A stretch of 64,000 nt of DNA from Varroa destructor (Eukaryota; Arthropoda; Arachnida; Mesostigmata; Varroidae), in assembly GCF_002443255.2 (NCBI RefSeq), contig NW_019211459.1, positions 21,416,147 through 21,480,146 on the forward strand. The letters run 5' to 3'. Position numbers and translations under genes: made by a program. Numbering within the stretch: the first letter of the stretch is position 1; each line of letters begins with the position of its first letter. The notes under the pieces were generated by a model. That model was given only the letters and a program-made list of their open reading frames with translations. It was not told the origin of the DNA and did not search any database. This document shows, piece after piece, positions 41,601 through 53,223 of this stretch.

Positions 41601-42200
41601 TTCTTCCTGTTTCAAACCGCCTACGGGCGCAACGACTTGAGGCTTTCCGCCCGTTCTTTTTTTCTCTGTCCTCTGCGACAGTTTTCTCGACGAGTCCTTA
41701 GTTGGACTGCAAAATCAACCTCTTTCAATTGATTCTAGTCGTCGAACTGCCTCTGGGGGGTATGGCGTATCTATTACGGTCCAGCAAAATGAGTCCACGC
41801 GAAGCATTCGACGAAGAGGATGAGGAGCACCCGTCGGGAGGCGACCTCGGCAATCTCGTCGTGGTCGAGCCTTCATAAGAGTTCGTTTCGTCGTTGGCGT
41901 AAGGGGCCCTCGATAACCAGGCAAAACGATCGGGCGAACAGATGGTAAAGTCCCCCGCAATAACCTGACCCTTAACAATCTCAACCTTCGTCAACCTTAA
42001 GCTTCAAGAAAGGAGCCGTTCTAAAATGACATCACGTCTAGCCCCTCCAACCACCCCCCCCTCGAACAGTTAAATCTTCTCCTTCGCAGTTAATGTAGTG
42101 CCTTTAACTTTCGGGTAACACCCGACCGAGGGGCCAATGCAAATGTGAGGAGCACGAAGAGCCAGAAAGGGCGAGGTGTCGACTCTTTGAAGCCAGCCAT
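38641..42200. other. GC-richer patches without a recognised gene
   Basis: Patches at 38.7-39.3, 39.9-40.5 and 41.3-42.1 kb contain overlapping frames of 83-136 codons on both strands. The minus frame at 41,725-41,994 includes a Ser run. No family is recognised. Confidence 0.35.
39584..39609. repeat. TA microsatellite
   Basis: Thirteen TA units, about 45 bp after a T8/A11 region. Confidence 0.95.
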
Positions 42201-43383
42201 TGCTGCAGTACTCGAAATCTGTTTTTTTTTTTATCAGTGCGCAGCCTTTCTAACAATAGCACAAGCGGCGTGAAGAGCCGATGGGTAGAGGATTGTTTCA
42301 GCGATTCCTGATCAAGTTCACCTGGGCGAGAATTATGTCACCGTACCTGGACCATCGTTCAAGGGTGACTACTTCGCGCTAACTTGGAAGGCTGAGTGAG
42401 ACGAATAGGACAATACCCAACGAACTCGAACAATTGCTAAGAATTTTGTGAGTGTTTTGTGCATTTGATATGTCTAAACTGAATCCTTCCGGTAGCTTTG
42501 TATGGTTCGAAGTAATTTTGTCGGCAAATTTCTGGAGCTTGACTCGAGTGCTGACTAATCATGTGAAACACACGAAGTAGGAAATTATTCACAAAGCAAA
42601 CTTATTTCCCATGATGAAATAGTTAACAAATACAATATTTGCTATAAAATAGCCATGTTCCTTGGTAGCTTAATTAGCGGTCTTTTAGATTTAGGCAGGA
42701 CAGCTAAACAATGCAATGATTATATTTTTAGAAGCCTTATGCTCGTCCGACTCTGCGAAATATGCAGAAGATGACAACACTGCCCTAGCCAGCTTCCAAG
42801 TTATGAGTGCCGCATCAGTTTCGCACTGACCTCTGTAGGCACATTGTACCGCCGACTTCGTCAGAGATCCCTTTTCTGATAACGCCTAAATAAGTGTTAT
42901 CCTTATACGAAGAAGGGACATTGTACATCGACCGCGGGCTTTTAAATGTTGGCGGTTGTGGCGGCGCCGTTGAAATTCTCAAACAAAATCTCGTCTATTG
43001 ATATACCACCTGCAGGAGACAGCAGACGGCGCTCGTGAGCAAAGCAGACTGAAGGATTTAAGAACGTACATTGGGACTGTTATTCCTAGCAACGGTAGAT
43101 ATTCAGCGCGGTGGTCGCGTTATCGTCAACACAATCTTCAGTAGCGCGGGCACGATATCTGTTCTCTGCTTAAGATCCTCATCGAGCGAACGTATTTTAG
43201 TAAAACATAAATAAATACAGGACACTAATTGTTAAGGGAACAAGTAGATATAGAGGTCTGCTTCTTGAGAAAAGGGTCACATTACTAAGTGGCAAGTATA
43301 TATTTGTTTCTTTCAAATGATTTCCCCTTATATATTAGGTCCAGGAAGGTACGTAACGCATTTCAAGTTATTATCATTACATA

Positions 43384-43422
43384 ATAACATTATCTGATAA
43401 TACAATACATAACATTATCTGA
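43384..43422. repeat. 14-bp direct repeat
   Basis: ATAACATTATCTGA occurs at 43384-43397 and again at 43409-43422. Confidence 0.9.
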
Positions 43423-44425
43423 AAACTGCTGAAACTATAGTCTATATAGCTCCGATAATTAATTTTTCAGCTAACTATGTTTTTTTTTCTAATACAGTGT
43501 AAGTAGGTGTACTTTGTTTTCGAATAGGCGCCTTCATTAGACCACCAGCTGAGTAAGGGTCTATTTAGAGTCGAAATGTTTATGCCATGATTTTTTTTTA
43601 AACTTCTTTTGCCAAGAAGTAATTTCTATGTTGTAGAATCCTATGAAATTCAATCTACCCCGTCAACGCAGCGATAAAGTGGACGCCTGTAAACACTATA
43701 GACATAATTAGAGACACTTAAAACTTGTCGTTGGTAATAAACTAGTTACACTCTGATAACTGTTACAATCTTATCATATCTTCTCATGTATGAATATAAT
43801 ATCGGTCTATTGGTACTATGATTTAAGCATGCTGTACTTCTTATAGTTGACGCGATAGAAATGTATGTTTTGTTACTCTATCCCAAGACGATCCAGCAGG
43901 TCTTTGACAATATGCGCTCTTTCTCTCCAATATCTCCCTGATTCCTCCGTTTTGTCGTAAATTACAGCATAACGACTCGAAACTCTTTATTAATCAGATC
44001 TGTGATCCCGACAACGCTAGAAAGGGCGCCGAGTTGCGAACCGGCGCAGTAGCGTCTCGGTGTCACCTGAAGTGATTGTTTTCACCGTTTATATCTACGA
44101 AGTTCTCTATTCCTACATAACTTCTTTTGCGTGAGAATAAGCTACCATGTCTATCTAGCGCATCAGTGAAGATACAGAGAACTGTGCGAAGATACTTTTC
44201 GGAGAAGTCACTAGTTCGGGCAATGCTCGAAACTTAGCGTCATTTAGCGAGTTATAACTTGCTAAAGCGACGATGTCAAACTGTGCAAGAACTCAAGTGA
44301 AGCGATCGAGCATTCCTATTTAAGTTGGATTCGTGTTAACCCCTCGTAGATAACGTTCCTTTTGCATATCAGCGAGATCTCGTCACCTATTTCCTCGCCC
44401 CCTCCCTGTAGTGAAGCATGCCCAT

Positions 44426-44427
<2 letters not shown>

Positions 44428-44456
<29 letters not shown>
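44428..44456. repeat. TA microsatellite
   Basis: About fourteen TA units. Confidence 0.95.
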
Positions 44457-44458
<2 letters not shown>

Positions 44459-47400
44459 TGTACATGCTTGAACAAAGTGAGGTACTGTTGCGCAAAAAAG
44501 AAATAGTCTTCACGAATAGTTTCAAGCAATTGAAGTGTATGTCCTGACTTCACTTCCTACGCTGATAAAAAAAATAACTGACAAACAATGTGTTCATTGC
44601 ATTGCTTCAAGGACAAATTTTAGACAATACGTGTCAAAGCTCTTTTACGTTTGGTATTTAAGCTATAAGGTATTATTTCAGACGGGTCTTACCGAGCAGA
44701 GCCTTCCTTCAACAGATCAATGAAGAACAAGATGCCGCAGTAACGTTTTGCAAACGATGCGGTTTAAGTCAGCCATGGCTACACTCTCACAGTTACCATG
44801 ATGCCACACCGATAGAGATGCGCATTAGCATCTATACCACACCCCCCTCTTGTTTCAACAGGCGTCCTAAAGTTTGAATAGCCCAAAAAGACGCTGCAGC
44901 TTTGCTTTATCAAATCGATTAATAATTTTTTAATAATAAAAATAGCCCTGCATTACCATTTCTAGTACCTAATCAACCTTGAAATCGACGCAATTGGCAG
45001 TTTAGCTTTATTTTTATAGCTATGTTTACTCATATTTCTACCTTATCTATCTACTGTAACATTAAGAGCATATAAATTTCATCTTCTGATTCTGCTCCTA
45101 GATAATGTTACGTCTTTGAATTGAAACGTATTCGAATTACGAGTAACAGCAAAAGCACGGTTGGCATCCCGTAACTGCCAACTCTACCAGTCTTCGACGA
45201 CCATATACAAACGTCTCTAGCATTTTAATAAGAAATATTGTAAGAGACGTTCAGAGGATCAAGTATATGGCGCCTTGCCATATCATGCCAGATGCTGCAT
45301 ATTTTTTGTCTGCTAAAGTAGACAATTATATATCGAGATTACCGATGTTTTACGATAAAGTGGCCATCCATCAATTTTTTCCCGGATATTGTTTACTTAA
45401 AGTATCTTTGAAGTAAAATTTTAAAGTGCTTTACCCATATTGAGTGAAAAGAAAACTATAATTGTCTTAACGGACGACACGACTTCTCATAAGAGAGGAT
45501 TTAACTTAGCCCCTGGGGGGACGATTTTTTAACACATTCAAAGTTGCAACGATAGTAATAATGACAATGGTAATTAAAAGTAAAATTGTTTTGTTCGGTA
45601 GGTCTCAGTCAGTAGTCATTTCAAGCGTTGTAAAAGTCATTAGGCATTTTTCCTAGGGAGTTTAGGCTCATCTGACATTTATAAGTTGTGTTTGTCTCCA
45701 TGATGGCGGCAGTATACGTATAAGATTCGATCTCAAACCCGCGTGATTTCAAGCATAGTTCAAGCAAATGCCCTTCATCTTTTTATGCCACTTCTTAGAA
45801 GAAACCAGCACGAAAGTAACAAATAATTTTAGTATTCTAGTGTACAAAATTATCTGAACTTGACATTTGTCCGTCTGCCACGTTTTCCACCGAGTGAAAG
45901 ACAACCACAATCCAACCAGGAAGTCTCAAGGTAAAAACAGAGTCATATGTTCCATTACCGATGCTTCTGAGGGGCCACAATAGAACATTGGTTATACCAA
46001 GTTTACATTTCCAATAAAACGCAGCTTTATCCTATTCAGGGAGATTATGGCTACGTGATTTTAGGCTGACTACTGAAATTTTCGTAGGATAGAATACCAT
46101 CCTTCACGAAGGCAATACCTGGTGTTGTCAGTGCCTTTGTGCGGTTTACTCCTCAAAAAGCAGACAAATCCATACCTGGGAACTGAACGTTTAACATGCA
46201 TTTGAATGTATCCAGATAGCTATTCAAACGACTTTTAGATAAATTAAAAGTATCCGCCATATAAATGTTTTCTGAGTCGGTCTACTCAGGATCGCCGGAC
46301 TGGATCGAATCGTCATAAATAATAGTGAATAGACTGAAGTAGTCAGGCGCCGGAGCTTGATGTCCATCGAGCAAGAGCGCAGGGAACAATCTTGTTTTTT
46401 TCATCCGTAGCTATATCAACATTTATGTGGGTTACACCCAGTTCACAAAAACAAGCGACAGAAGTCGACACCGTTCCTTTGCCCCGCTACAATTCAAATT
46501 TCAAATCGGATCCACGTGCCACTTCCGCTTTCGAAGAGTTTTCGCTCAGCTCTTCGATACCTTCACAGAAGCGGCTCTAGTGTTTGCGCAGTGGAGGCTG
46601 CGGAGACAGTTCGAAATCCTAACGACACGGACGTTTCACCGCTTAAACGGTCCTATGCTGCAGTGTCCCGGTAAGGCCATCTTGCTAACATAGGAAATCC
46701 CCCACTGGCAGCACACTGCGCTACAACTGTTTCGAGCAGCTTTCAGCCAGGACCAGAAAAGCTTTCGAAACTTAGCACGCTAGACGCATCCTACGATGCA
46801 TTTGAAATATCATTTATTGCCGGCTACTCACAAGAGCCTGAGGCAAAGCAGGTTTTGTCGGCCACCCTGATCCAAGTCTAGCTATCTGGGACTAGTGATT
46901 TCAAGTACCCGTAACAGAAACGAAACACAAAATTGTCAGCAACTAGAGCGTTGTCATTATTTCTATACCAAATCAGGACCGACAGCTTAGCCAACGAGGC
47001 GTACAGTTGTGTCTAGTCTATCTGCCTGTAATAGTCGCTCGATGGGAAAATAGTGTCTTCCTTTGGGGGCGGACTCTATGATTGTTTTAATTGTTTGCTA
47101 TAATATGTCTACCATGACCTAGCCTCGTAAATGCCTAGATCTGGGCGTCGGGTTTCTTTTGAGATTCTTAACCGTTATATAGATGACAATTAACCCAAAG
47201 CAAATCATATCGAAGCAAAGGTATTGCACATGTGTGCTGTCCATATAGCACATCCCTTTTCCTATCGCAAACACATAATTTTTCGCTGATGAAATTAATG
47301 TATTAAAAATGAATCGTAGGTTTAGCGCTACATTATGGTGCTACGATGTAATGGGCACGGCGAGCACGTTGAACATCTATAGCTTACACAGTATTCGATA

Positions 47401-48630
47401 GCGGGAACGGGTTCGACGGTCTCACCTGTCTACTGCTGCTGATTTTGTCTCGACGATATTTTTCGTACGCAAGCGTTTTCTTCATGTATCGCTTTGGTTT
47501 AGAAATTCATAACTGCTACACACTAATGGGCAATAATAACTTGTATTGCATGGATGACTAAGCTGTTGAACACAACGTATAATAGGAGAGCAACGGGACA
47601 TTTCGATCCATATTACTATTGAAGGTGCCCATATAAATACACGCACTTGTCTTTGATGCCACTTCATTTCGTGGTAATGAGCAAGTTATTCAGAAAGTTG
47701 CTACGAAAACGTGTAGATATCGGCCTGGTAGTTTACGTCCATTTGTATGTACCTTTGGGGTAGGTTACCCGAAAAGCAGGCTAGATGAAGGACATCAACG
47801 ATGAATCCGAGGGCTACTGCCGATTGGGTGGAGCCGCCTTTTTTCAGCGCCATCGAAGAACTAAAGGCAGCTCTTCGTATCGTCAACATGGGCTGTGCCG
47901 TGTGGCGAGTATTCGCTTTTCGCCATGTTTGGCGCAAATGCCTCCTACGCAATCGCTAGTCAGCTGCTGCTGCTGGGCCAGATTCGACGTAAGCCTGCTC
48001 TGCTCGACAATCCGTTGGTTTAAACACAGGAAAAAAGGACCTAGACTGTGAACATAGTTAATCTGTGAATAATACTATGTTGTGCCTTTGAGTTTGGCGT
48101 ACACACCTTGTACGGCAGGATAACCCCCATTGTATCAAGTTGTTATCTACATAATTGTGTTCGATATATCTACAGTTCGTTTAAAACTTGTGCTAAGTTT
48201 GTGAGTATAAGAATGGATATTTTATCACCGAATTTCAGTGAGTATGATCAACGTTAACGTACCCCAGTTCCCAAAAATAGTTAATATAAATATACACAGT
48301 AACAACATTTTGTTTGTCCCAATGTAATGGTGTTTGTTTGGTAACGGGCTTTGTTTGAGCGCAACTGGTTTCTTAATACATACAGACTGTCTTAGACTAT
48401 TCTCAAATGAAAATTTGGCTGCTAGATAGAATAGTAAGATTGAGTTGCAATTTAAATTGAAACGAAGTTGAAATGTTCCTATTCTATAAGACAAAGGCCT
48501 TAAAGAGATCAAAGTTTATCACCATCTGCATAGATCTTTCAAAACAATACTCCTTAAAGGAACACGAAAATGGAACACGAAAAAACACCGAATGACACGC
48601 TGTAGAGGATTGCCGATATCTATAGATCTG

Positions 48631-48638
48631 TATAAATA
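48631..48638 (+). promoter_or_regulatory. TATA box of the agrin-like gene (predicted)
   Basis: TATAAATA stands 46 bp before the start codon. Transcription starting about 30 bp downstream would leave a 5' untranslated region of only about 15 nt. A partial direct repeat of GGAACACGAAAA lies further upstream (about 48559-48583). TATA-like strings are common in AT-rich DNA, so this call rests on its position. Confidence 0.4.
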
Positions 48639-48676
48639 CAAGAACTATCATAAAACTTAATTCTATCGCGGCAGGT

Positions 48677-48831
48677 ATGTATCACTTTAGCGTGACGCTG
48701 GTCGTCGCCTTGAGTGCTATGAGTGTTTCGCCACAAAGTTCATCAGGAAGTTCTGAGAATCTTTGTAACGGACTGGACATTGCAACTGCGGAAAAAGCCT
48801 CCAAGGTAATCGTGTCAGCGACTGTTGACCG
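48677..48831 (+). CDS. Agrin-like gene, exon 1: signal peptide and start of NtA-like domain
   Basis: This ATG is the first in-frame Met after an in-frame TAG at 48623. It gives a signal peptide followed by a Ser-rich stretch and the first NtA cysteine (C30). The donor is GACCG|GTAAGA, phase 2. The start codon lies inside the string CAGGTATGT, which also looks like a splice donor, so use of an upstream untranslated exon or another start is possible. Confidence 0.85.
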
Positions 48832-50474
48832 GTAAGAGGAACTTTAAATGGCAATGTTTAAAAAAACTGACACTACCATTTAGGTGCGACTTTATTCTGC
48901 GCTTTTGTATTTTTCTTTGTTTTTTTTTTCAAATACGAACCGTTGTTTTAAAAACGTTTCATGCATACGTATATAGAACATGAGATGCGCATGCGTGCAA
49001 CCGATCTTCTCTTGATAATCATCCCTAAAACTTTCAGCGTTCAGGATGAGAATTCCGTTCAGGTGGCTATCCGCCGGGTTATGAAAGGCAGTTCGGACCT
49101 TGCAGGCTCCATCATGATTGTCAAGGCATGTAGGAAAAATTAAAAGGAGATTCGTATATATTATATTACCGTTTTTAAGCTCTTTCTCAAGCCGATAACC
49201 GTAATACTCGCGCAAGCCGGATAGCAAAGTGGTGCAATGGCAGTAGGATATACGCGCGCTGTGTCTGAGGGGCCATGTACATTGGCAACGCTTTCAGACG
49301 TCGGTGCTCGAAAACCAAGACATCACTGATGAGTCTAAGATGGCTTGTTTATTTTAGTAAAATGTAATCACCTTGGATTCGTCTATTCTAACAATTAATC
49401 AGTAAATATGAAGTTTTGCTCGGTTTGAAATTTCTCTATTTCAAATTTTTTTTTTCGCACTTACCTTTATGATACTTTGCCAGGGTCTCCATGCCGAATG
49501 TGAGCTCTTGCGTATTGGTGATATCCGCTACTTCTTTTTAAACTCAGTGCGGCCCGGCGTCATGGTATCGGTGAGACCTCCACTTACAGTGACTCTCGAC
49601 CATATCGATCGGTTAAATGCAGCTATTGCTGCACAACTGCCACCGCGTCGACCTACCGTTAGCGACCGTAAGTTCCTAAACGAGTTCATCACCTTAACGT
49701 TTGCGCCTAATCTTTTTGGAACCGCATCCATTATTGTTGTCTGCTACATTAAAAGAATAACCGAGTAACGTACTCAAACACTCCTGAAGCTGTAAAAAAT
49801 CAAAATACGAAAGCCTTTTTGAATCATTGGGCTTTCGCATCAGATTAAAAGCAGGTTAACCGTCTACAACGTATTTGTTGTTCGATAAAAAGTTACCTAC
49901 GATATAAGTTAATAACAACTGGACTGCACAACTGTAACTATGCCATTAAGAAAATATGTTACAGCGGCGCACACAAGCGTGTTCTTTTTGCTTCTAGACC
50001 TTCTAAACCTACCAGATGATCCACCTGTGGCTTTCAGTGCCGTGCGAAACCAAATATTGCCCAAACAATCAGGAGTGTCACGAACACCAAGGCCAGGCCT
50101 CTTGCAGATGTCCTGACTCGTGCCCGTATGATCCGAACGCACGTCCGGTGAGCATATTTGCATTGTGTTTATTTTTGTTAACTGAATGCGTACCGCTCAA
50201 CAAATGGTCACATTATTTATAGATAGATGCTATTATCAGTGGAAATATGCTACGTAGCATTGCAATATCAATACGTCGATATTGATCTTTTAACTTATCA
50301 CTTTCATATATGTAGGTGTGTGGTTCCAACAACTCGACGTTTACTTCTCATTGTCGGTTACGAGTGGATTCGTGCAGACGTTCAGAGCGCGTCTGGGTTC
50401 GCTGGGCAGGATCATGCGATACGCCTAAGGATCGCCACATTCATCCGTTCGAGATGCCCCTGACATCGTATTAG
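48677..50474 (+). CDS. Agrin-like secreted protein: signal peptide, NtA-like domain, one follistatin/Kazal module (5 exons, 231 aa)
   Basis: Coding exons are 48677-48831, 49038-49125, 49484-49667, 50038-50147 and 50316-50474 (696 nt, 231 residues). Residues 1-20 are a signal peptide with a hydrophobic VTLVVALSAM core. Residues about 28-135 resemble the agrin N-terminal (NtA, laminin-binding) domain: C30 and C87 flank it, and VAIRRVMKG and RIGDIRYFFLN parallel KVRVWRYLKG and STGDTRIFFVN of human agrin. Residues 143-213 form a complete ten-cysteine follistatin-like module (C145, 150, 156, 165, 167, 171, 181, 192, 199, 213). Its Kazal half begins VCGSNNSTF and holds overlapping N-glycosylation sequons at N184 and N185. 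Vertebrate agrin has about nine such modules plus SEA, EGF and laminin-G domains in about 2,000 residues. This gene stops after one, and an AATAAA follows. It is probably extracellular. The function is inferred from domains only; a longer alternative transcript cannot be excluded. Confidence 0.86.
49038..49125 (+). CDS. Agrin-like gene, exon 2: NtA-like domain, middle
   Basis: The acceptor is AAAACTTTCAG. The exon encodes RVQDENSVQVAIRRVMKG-type sequence and is 88 nt long. It must end at AAG|GCATGT, a GC donor, to join exon 3 in frame (phase 0). The nearest GT donor, three bases later (49129), would shift exon 3 into a frame with an early TGA. Confidence 0.83.
49484..49667 (+). CDS. Agrin-like gene, exon 3: NtA-like domain, end
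   Basis: The acceptor is ATACTTTGCCAG and the donor is GACC|GTAAGT (strong), phase 1. It encodes the second NtA cysteine (C87), RIGDIRYFFLN and the strand LTVTLDHIDRLN, corresponding to LMRITLRNLEEV of human agrin. A short Pro/Arg linker leads to the follistatin module. Confidence 0.88.
50038..50147 (+). CDS. Agrin-like gene, exon 4: follistatin EGF-like half
   Basis: The acceptor is TGTGGCTTTCAG and the donor is CGTCCG|GTGAGC, phase 0. It encodes six cysteines in the C-x4-C-x5-C-x8-C-x-C-x3-C spacing of agrin/follistatin EGF-like subdomains, ending NARP. Two other AGs lie 31-48 bases upstream (49997, 50015), but only this one keeps the frame. Confidence 0.88.
50316..50474 (+). CDS. Agrin-like gene, exon 5: Kazal half and stop
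   Basis: The acceptor is TATATGTAG, with a weak pyrimidine tract, phase 0. VCGSNNSTFTSHC is the signature start of a Kazal domain. Cysteines at 181, 192, 199 and 213 complete the module. An 18-residue His/Pro-containing tail follows, ending at TAG 50472-50474. No donor that would lengthen the protein stands out before the stop. Confidence 0.88.
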   Translation: MCGSNNSTFTSHCRLRVDSCRRSERVWVRWAGSCDTPKDRHIHPFEMPLTSY

Positions 50475-50553
50475 AGAAGCTCCAAACTTAGCGCCAACAA
50501 CTATAGATTTTCGCTGCCTGAGACGTCCAGTGAAAAAGGACATTCGTCTTGTT

Positions 50554-50559
50554 AATAAA
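50554..50559 (+). terminator. Polyadenylation signal of the agrin-like gene
   Basis: AATAAA lies 80 bp after the stop codon, the right place and strand to end the transcript of exon 5. A second AATAAA occurs near 50,850. Confidence 0.55.
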
Positions 50560-50966
50560 AAGGCAAAATAGATTTAAATAGATGCCGTTTATATTTCAGT
50601 GGCATTTTCTTTTATAGCTACGTCTCACAGAAAATGATTGAGTTACTAAGGGTTTACGGTTACGCAGTTTTCATTGAATAGCTCAATTGTTTATTGCATC
50701 TATAAACAAGAGATAAATGCTCTCAATAAGTTGAGCATCCTTGCGGCTTTTTATCAACTGTTCTCATTGAAAATTTTTGGACGATGGTACATTAATACAT
50801 AGACTTGTAACTGTAATGATATACACTATGTATAATATACAAATGCATTAAATAAAGACAGATATAGTGAGCTAAGTGCAAAACATGTATCGTTTATTTA
50901 CACCTACATTGTTTCAGCTTCAGCTGTTTTATAAATCATTCCTAGTTTTTTGTACAGACTCCGGCT

Positions 50967-50983
50967 GGTCGGTCGGTCGGTCG
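50967..50983. repeat. GGTC tetranucleotide repeat
   Basis: Four GGTC/CGGT units in the spacer between the two convergent genes. Confidence 0.9.
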
Positions 50984-52752
50984 TGGTATAATTTATAAAA
51001 CTGTCATCAGTCATAATATTGTGGTTCACACTCGCATCCATCATGTTCATATACACTGTTGATCACTCCCTATCACGCCACGTCCATTTATCATTTTCTC
51101 TGATTCTTGACTTACGAACCATTTCGTCCAGTATCAAGAGTTTGCCTGTTAATTTGGCCTGAAGAAAAAACCGGAGTGGTTTTCTCGTAAACGCTGGGTC
51201 GAAGTCATGTCGATATGCCTTCAATGTGATTCTAACGAGAGTGCTCGCACTTTCGAGATGAGAATCGAGACCTATTTTAATTGAAATATTTTAATCCGTA
51301 TTGTTATCTGAAGGCGAAAAATGATGTGTTGTTATCCAAGCATTTCTAATAAGGGCCGTCTGAATCTGTTTGCATTTGCCTGTAACTCACGAACGGGGGT
51401 CAAGGTTAAATTATGAGTTTGACAAAAATTTGCCATTGATAAAAATTGTTAAGCACTGTATGATGAATTTCATACTCAATCTGTCAACGTAAAAACTTCT
51501 AGTCCATTTGTTGTCACTTATCGCCGAGCCGAGAAGGGGCGCATACTTGGCTACCCTTACCTCAGATAAAATCACCCACTCGTTAACAAAATTCTCATAT
51601 CACTCATACGTAGACTATGTCAGGTTGCGAAATGCAGCACCGTATAACCTATTTCTATAAATTCATCATCCGTCGTAATTCAGCCTTGGTAGTCCCACCC
51701 ATTGATACATTGATAGCCATGTAAAACTCTCTACTCGTTGACGTTACGCAAAAACAAATCTAGAAAGCACCTTGTTCATCCCCGATCTCGGCCATAATTT
51801 CGAGTTGCTAATGGAATAATTAGCAAAGTGCAGTGTGCGTGACTCTATAGGGTTTGTCTGCAAAGCGTGTTTCTTGAGCATGGCTATCTCAGTTGGCCGT
51901 TCAACTGTTACCGGGAATTAGGCTTAGCGAATCGACCGCTTGACAGAACAAAGCAAGCTATGACAACTTACTATCTTAGAGCCATTCAATTAGCTTCATA
52001 TTGTATAGGTAGATTACCTACAGTCTTCAATAATTCGATTGAATTCTAATTGGAACCAATCCACAAGCATTGCCTGTATCGATCCTTTCGATATATTGTC
52101 TAGCACGTACCCCTAGCTAAGCAGGAAACTACAAAATTCGATGCATCCCTTGTTGGATATCGTTTCCCTGTCGGCGGCTTTTACCATGTGTGTAACACAT
52201 GTTGCGGATTTTGCCCTATTCTGACATGTTAACTGCACTTGATACAATGGGCTCTTGCTTTAGCGGACGCGTACTCAGAAATAGCAGAGCGCTGGGCTAT
52301 TACCTGCTTTGGTCAAGATTTGCCCCGTTGTCAAACAATAGAAGCATAATGTGAAATACGTTTTTAGCCACTTTTCTGTTACGGTGAAGCTCAAGTTCAT
52401 TTGAAATTAATCAAGCGCTGTAGAAAGTGGAAGATGGTTGTCAGTTTCTACGAACCTCTCGCATTGTGCCTACAAATACGTACACAAACATTGGGACAAA
52501 CGAATGTATGTACGCAGTCTATTAGAGTACTTACAGGCCCTGCTTATATGACAGACTTACAATGTCGTGTAGAAAGTAAAAAACTGAAAAAACGCGTACT
52601 ATAATTATGAAAAGGATCAATTTACAAGACCTTACTGCCATGTGATCTCTGCGGGTGGATAGTCCGGTCATTTTCCATGTAAACGCTTTAACGTAATATA
52701 TTTACTGTATCTTTTTCTATATAATAGCAGTATATTCACACGTGACTGAGTC

Positions 52753-52753
52753 T

Positions 52754-52805
<52 letters not shown>

Positions 52806-52815
52806 ATATATATAT
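52753..52815. repeat. Long TA microsatellite with imperfect dyad symmetry
   Basis: About 60 bp of TA interrupted by AAT/TTA on each side, placed about 250 bp past the UBE4B stop, between the two convergent genes. Confidence 0.95.
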
Positions 52816-53059
52816 GTACGCATACTTGGGTTTTGTTTTTTGTTGCTTGTTTGCGTCAGGTGTTTCTTCGTGTGTCGCTTCGTCATCCCATCACGTTTGT
52901 AAGCAGACGAAATTCGAAGAAGTTTTTTTCACAAGCAGCATTTGTGCTTCATTCGTTTGTTGCCCTATTAATTATAGTGACGGTGTCTCCTTGTTGTTGG
53001 CTAGGTCGTCCCTCATCAATTATTTCCAGTTTTACTCTGGGGGTAATCCTCTGAGCGAT

Positions 53060-53223
53060 CTAAGATTGCCCACTTGAGGGCCCGGCTCCTGTTCCGTCAT
53101 TATTCGATTTCTTCTCCATTGGACAAGTTTCACAGCCTATTTTGTGAGATGCACTCGCGCTGCTTCTTGCTGCTTGATATTTTTGTGCTTTCCACTCCAT
53201 GATCTTTGCCTTGAGATCCGTAG
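53060..53223 (-). CDS. UBE4B: UBE4B coding exon 12 and stop (residues 1230-1283)
   Basis: The acceptor is [26 protein letters not shown] aligns with the human C-terminal helix ELKEQIQAWMREKQ and completes the U-box. It is followed by about 40 further residues rich in Ser, Asn, Gly and Lys with two cysteines, ending at TAG 53060-53062. Human UBE4B stops a few residues after this helix, so the tail is an extension. I see no canonical AATAAA on this strand in the next 300 nt. Confidence 0.9.

Larger units (their letters stand above)
42201..48600. other. No gene recognised
   Basis: AT-rich DNA with two small GC-richer spots (46,390-46,700 and 47,780-48,050), each open on one or both strands for fewer than 90 codons. 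This is the upstream flank of the agrin-like gene. Confidence 0.5.
50560..53059. other. Intergenic spacer between convergent genes
   Basis: Spacer between the 3' ends of the agrin-like gene (+) and UBE4B (-). It holds the GGTC repeat and the long TA microsatellite, and only short meaningless frames. No further agrin-type exons (Kazal, laminin-G, EGF cysteines) are seen here. Confidence 0.6.

Noticed and set aside
46570..46620. tRNA-like GCGCAGTGG and GTTCGAAATCC words
   Set aside because: The A- and B-box-like words are only about 20 nt apart, leaving no room for an anticodon arm.
50995..53050. Continuation of the agrin-like gene into further Kazal or laminin-G exons
   Set aside because: No cysteine-patterned frames with splice sites were found before the UBE4B 3' end, and an AATAAA follows exon 5.
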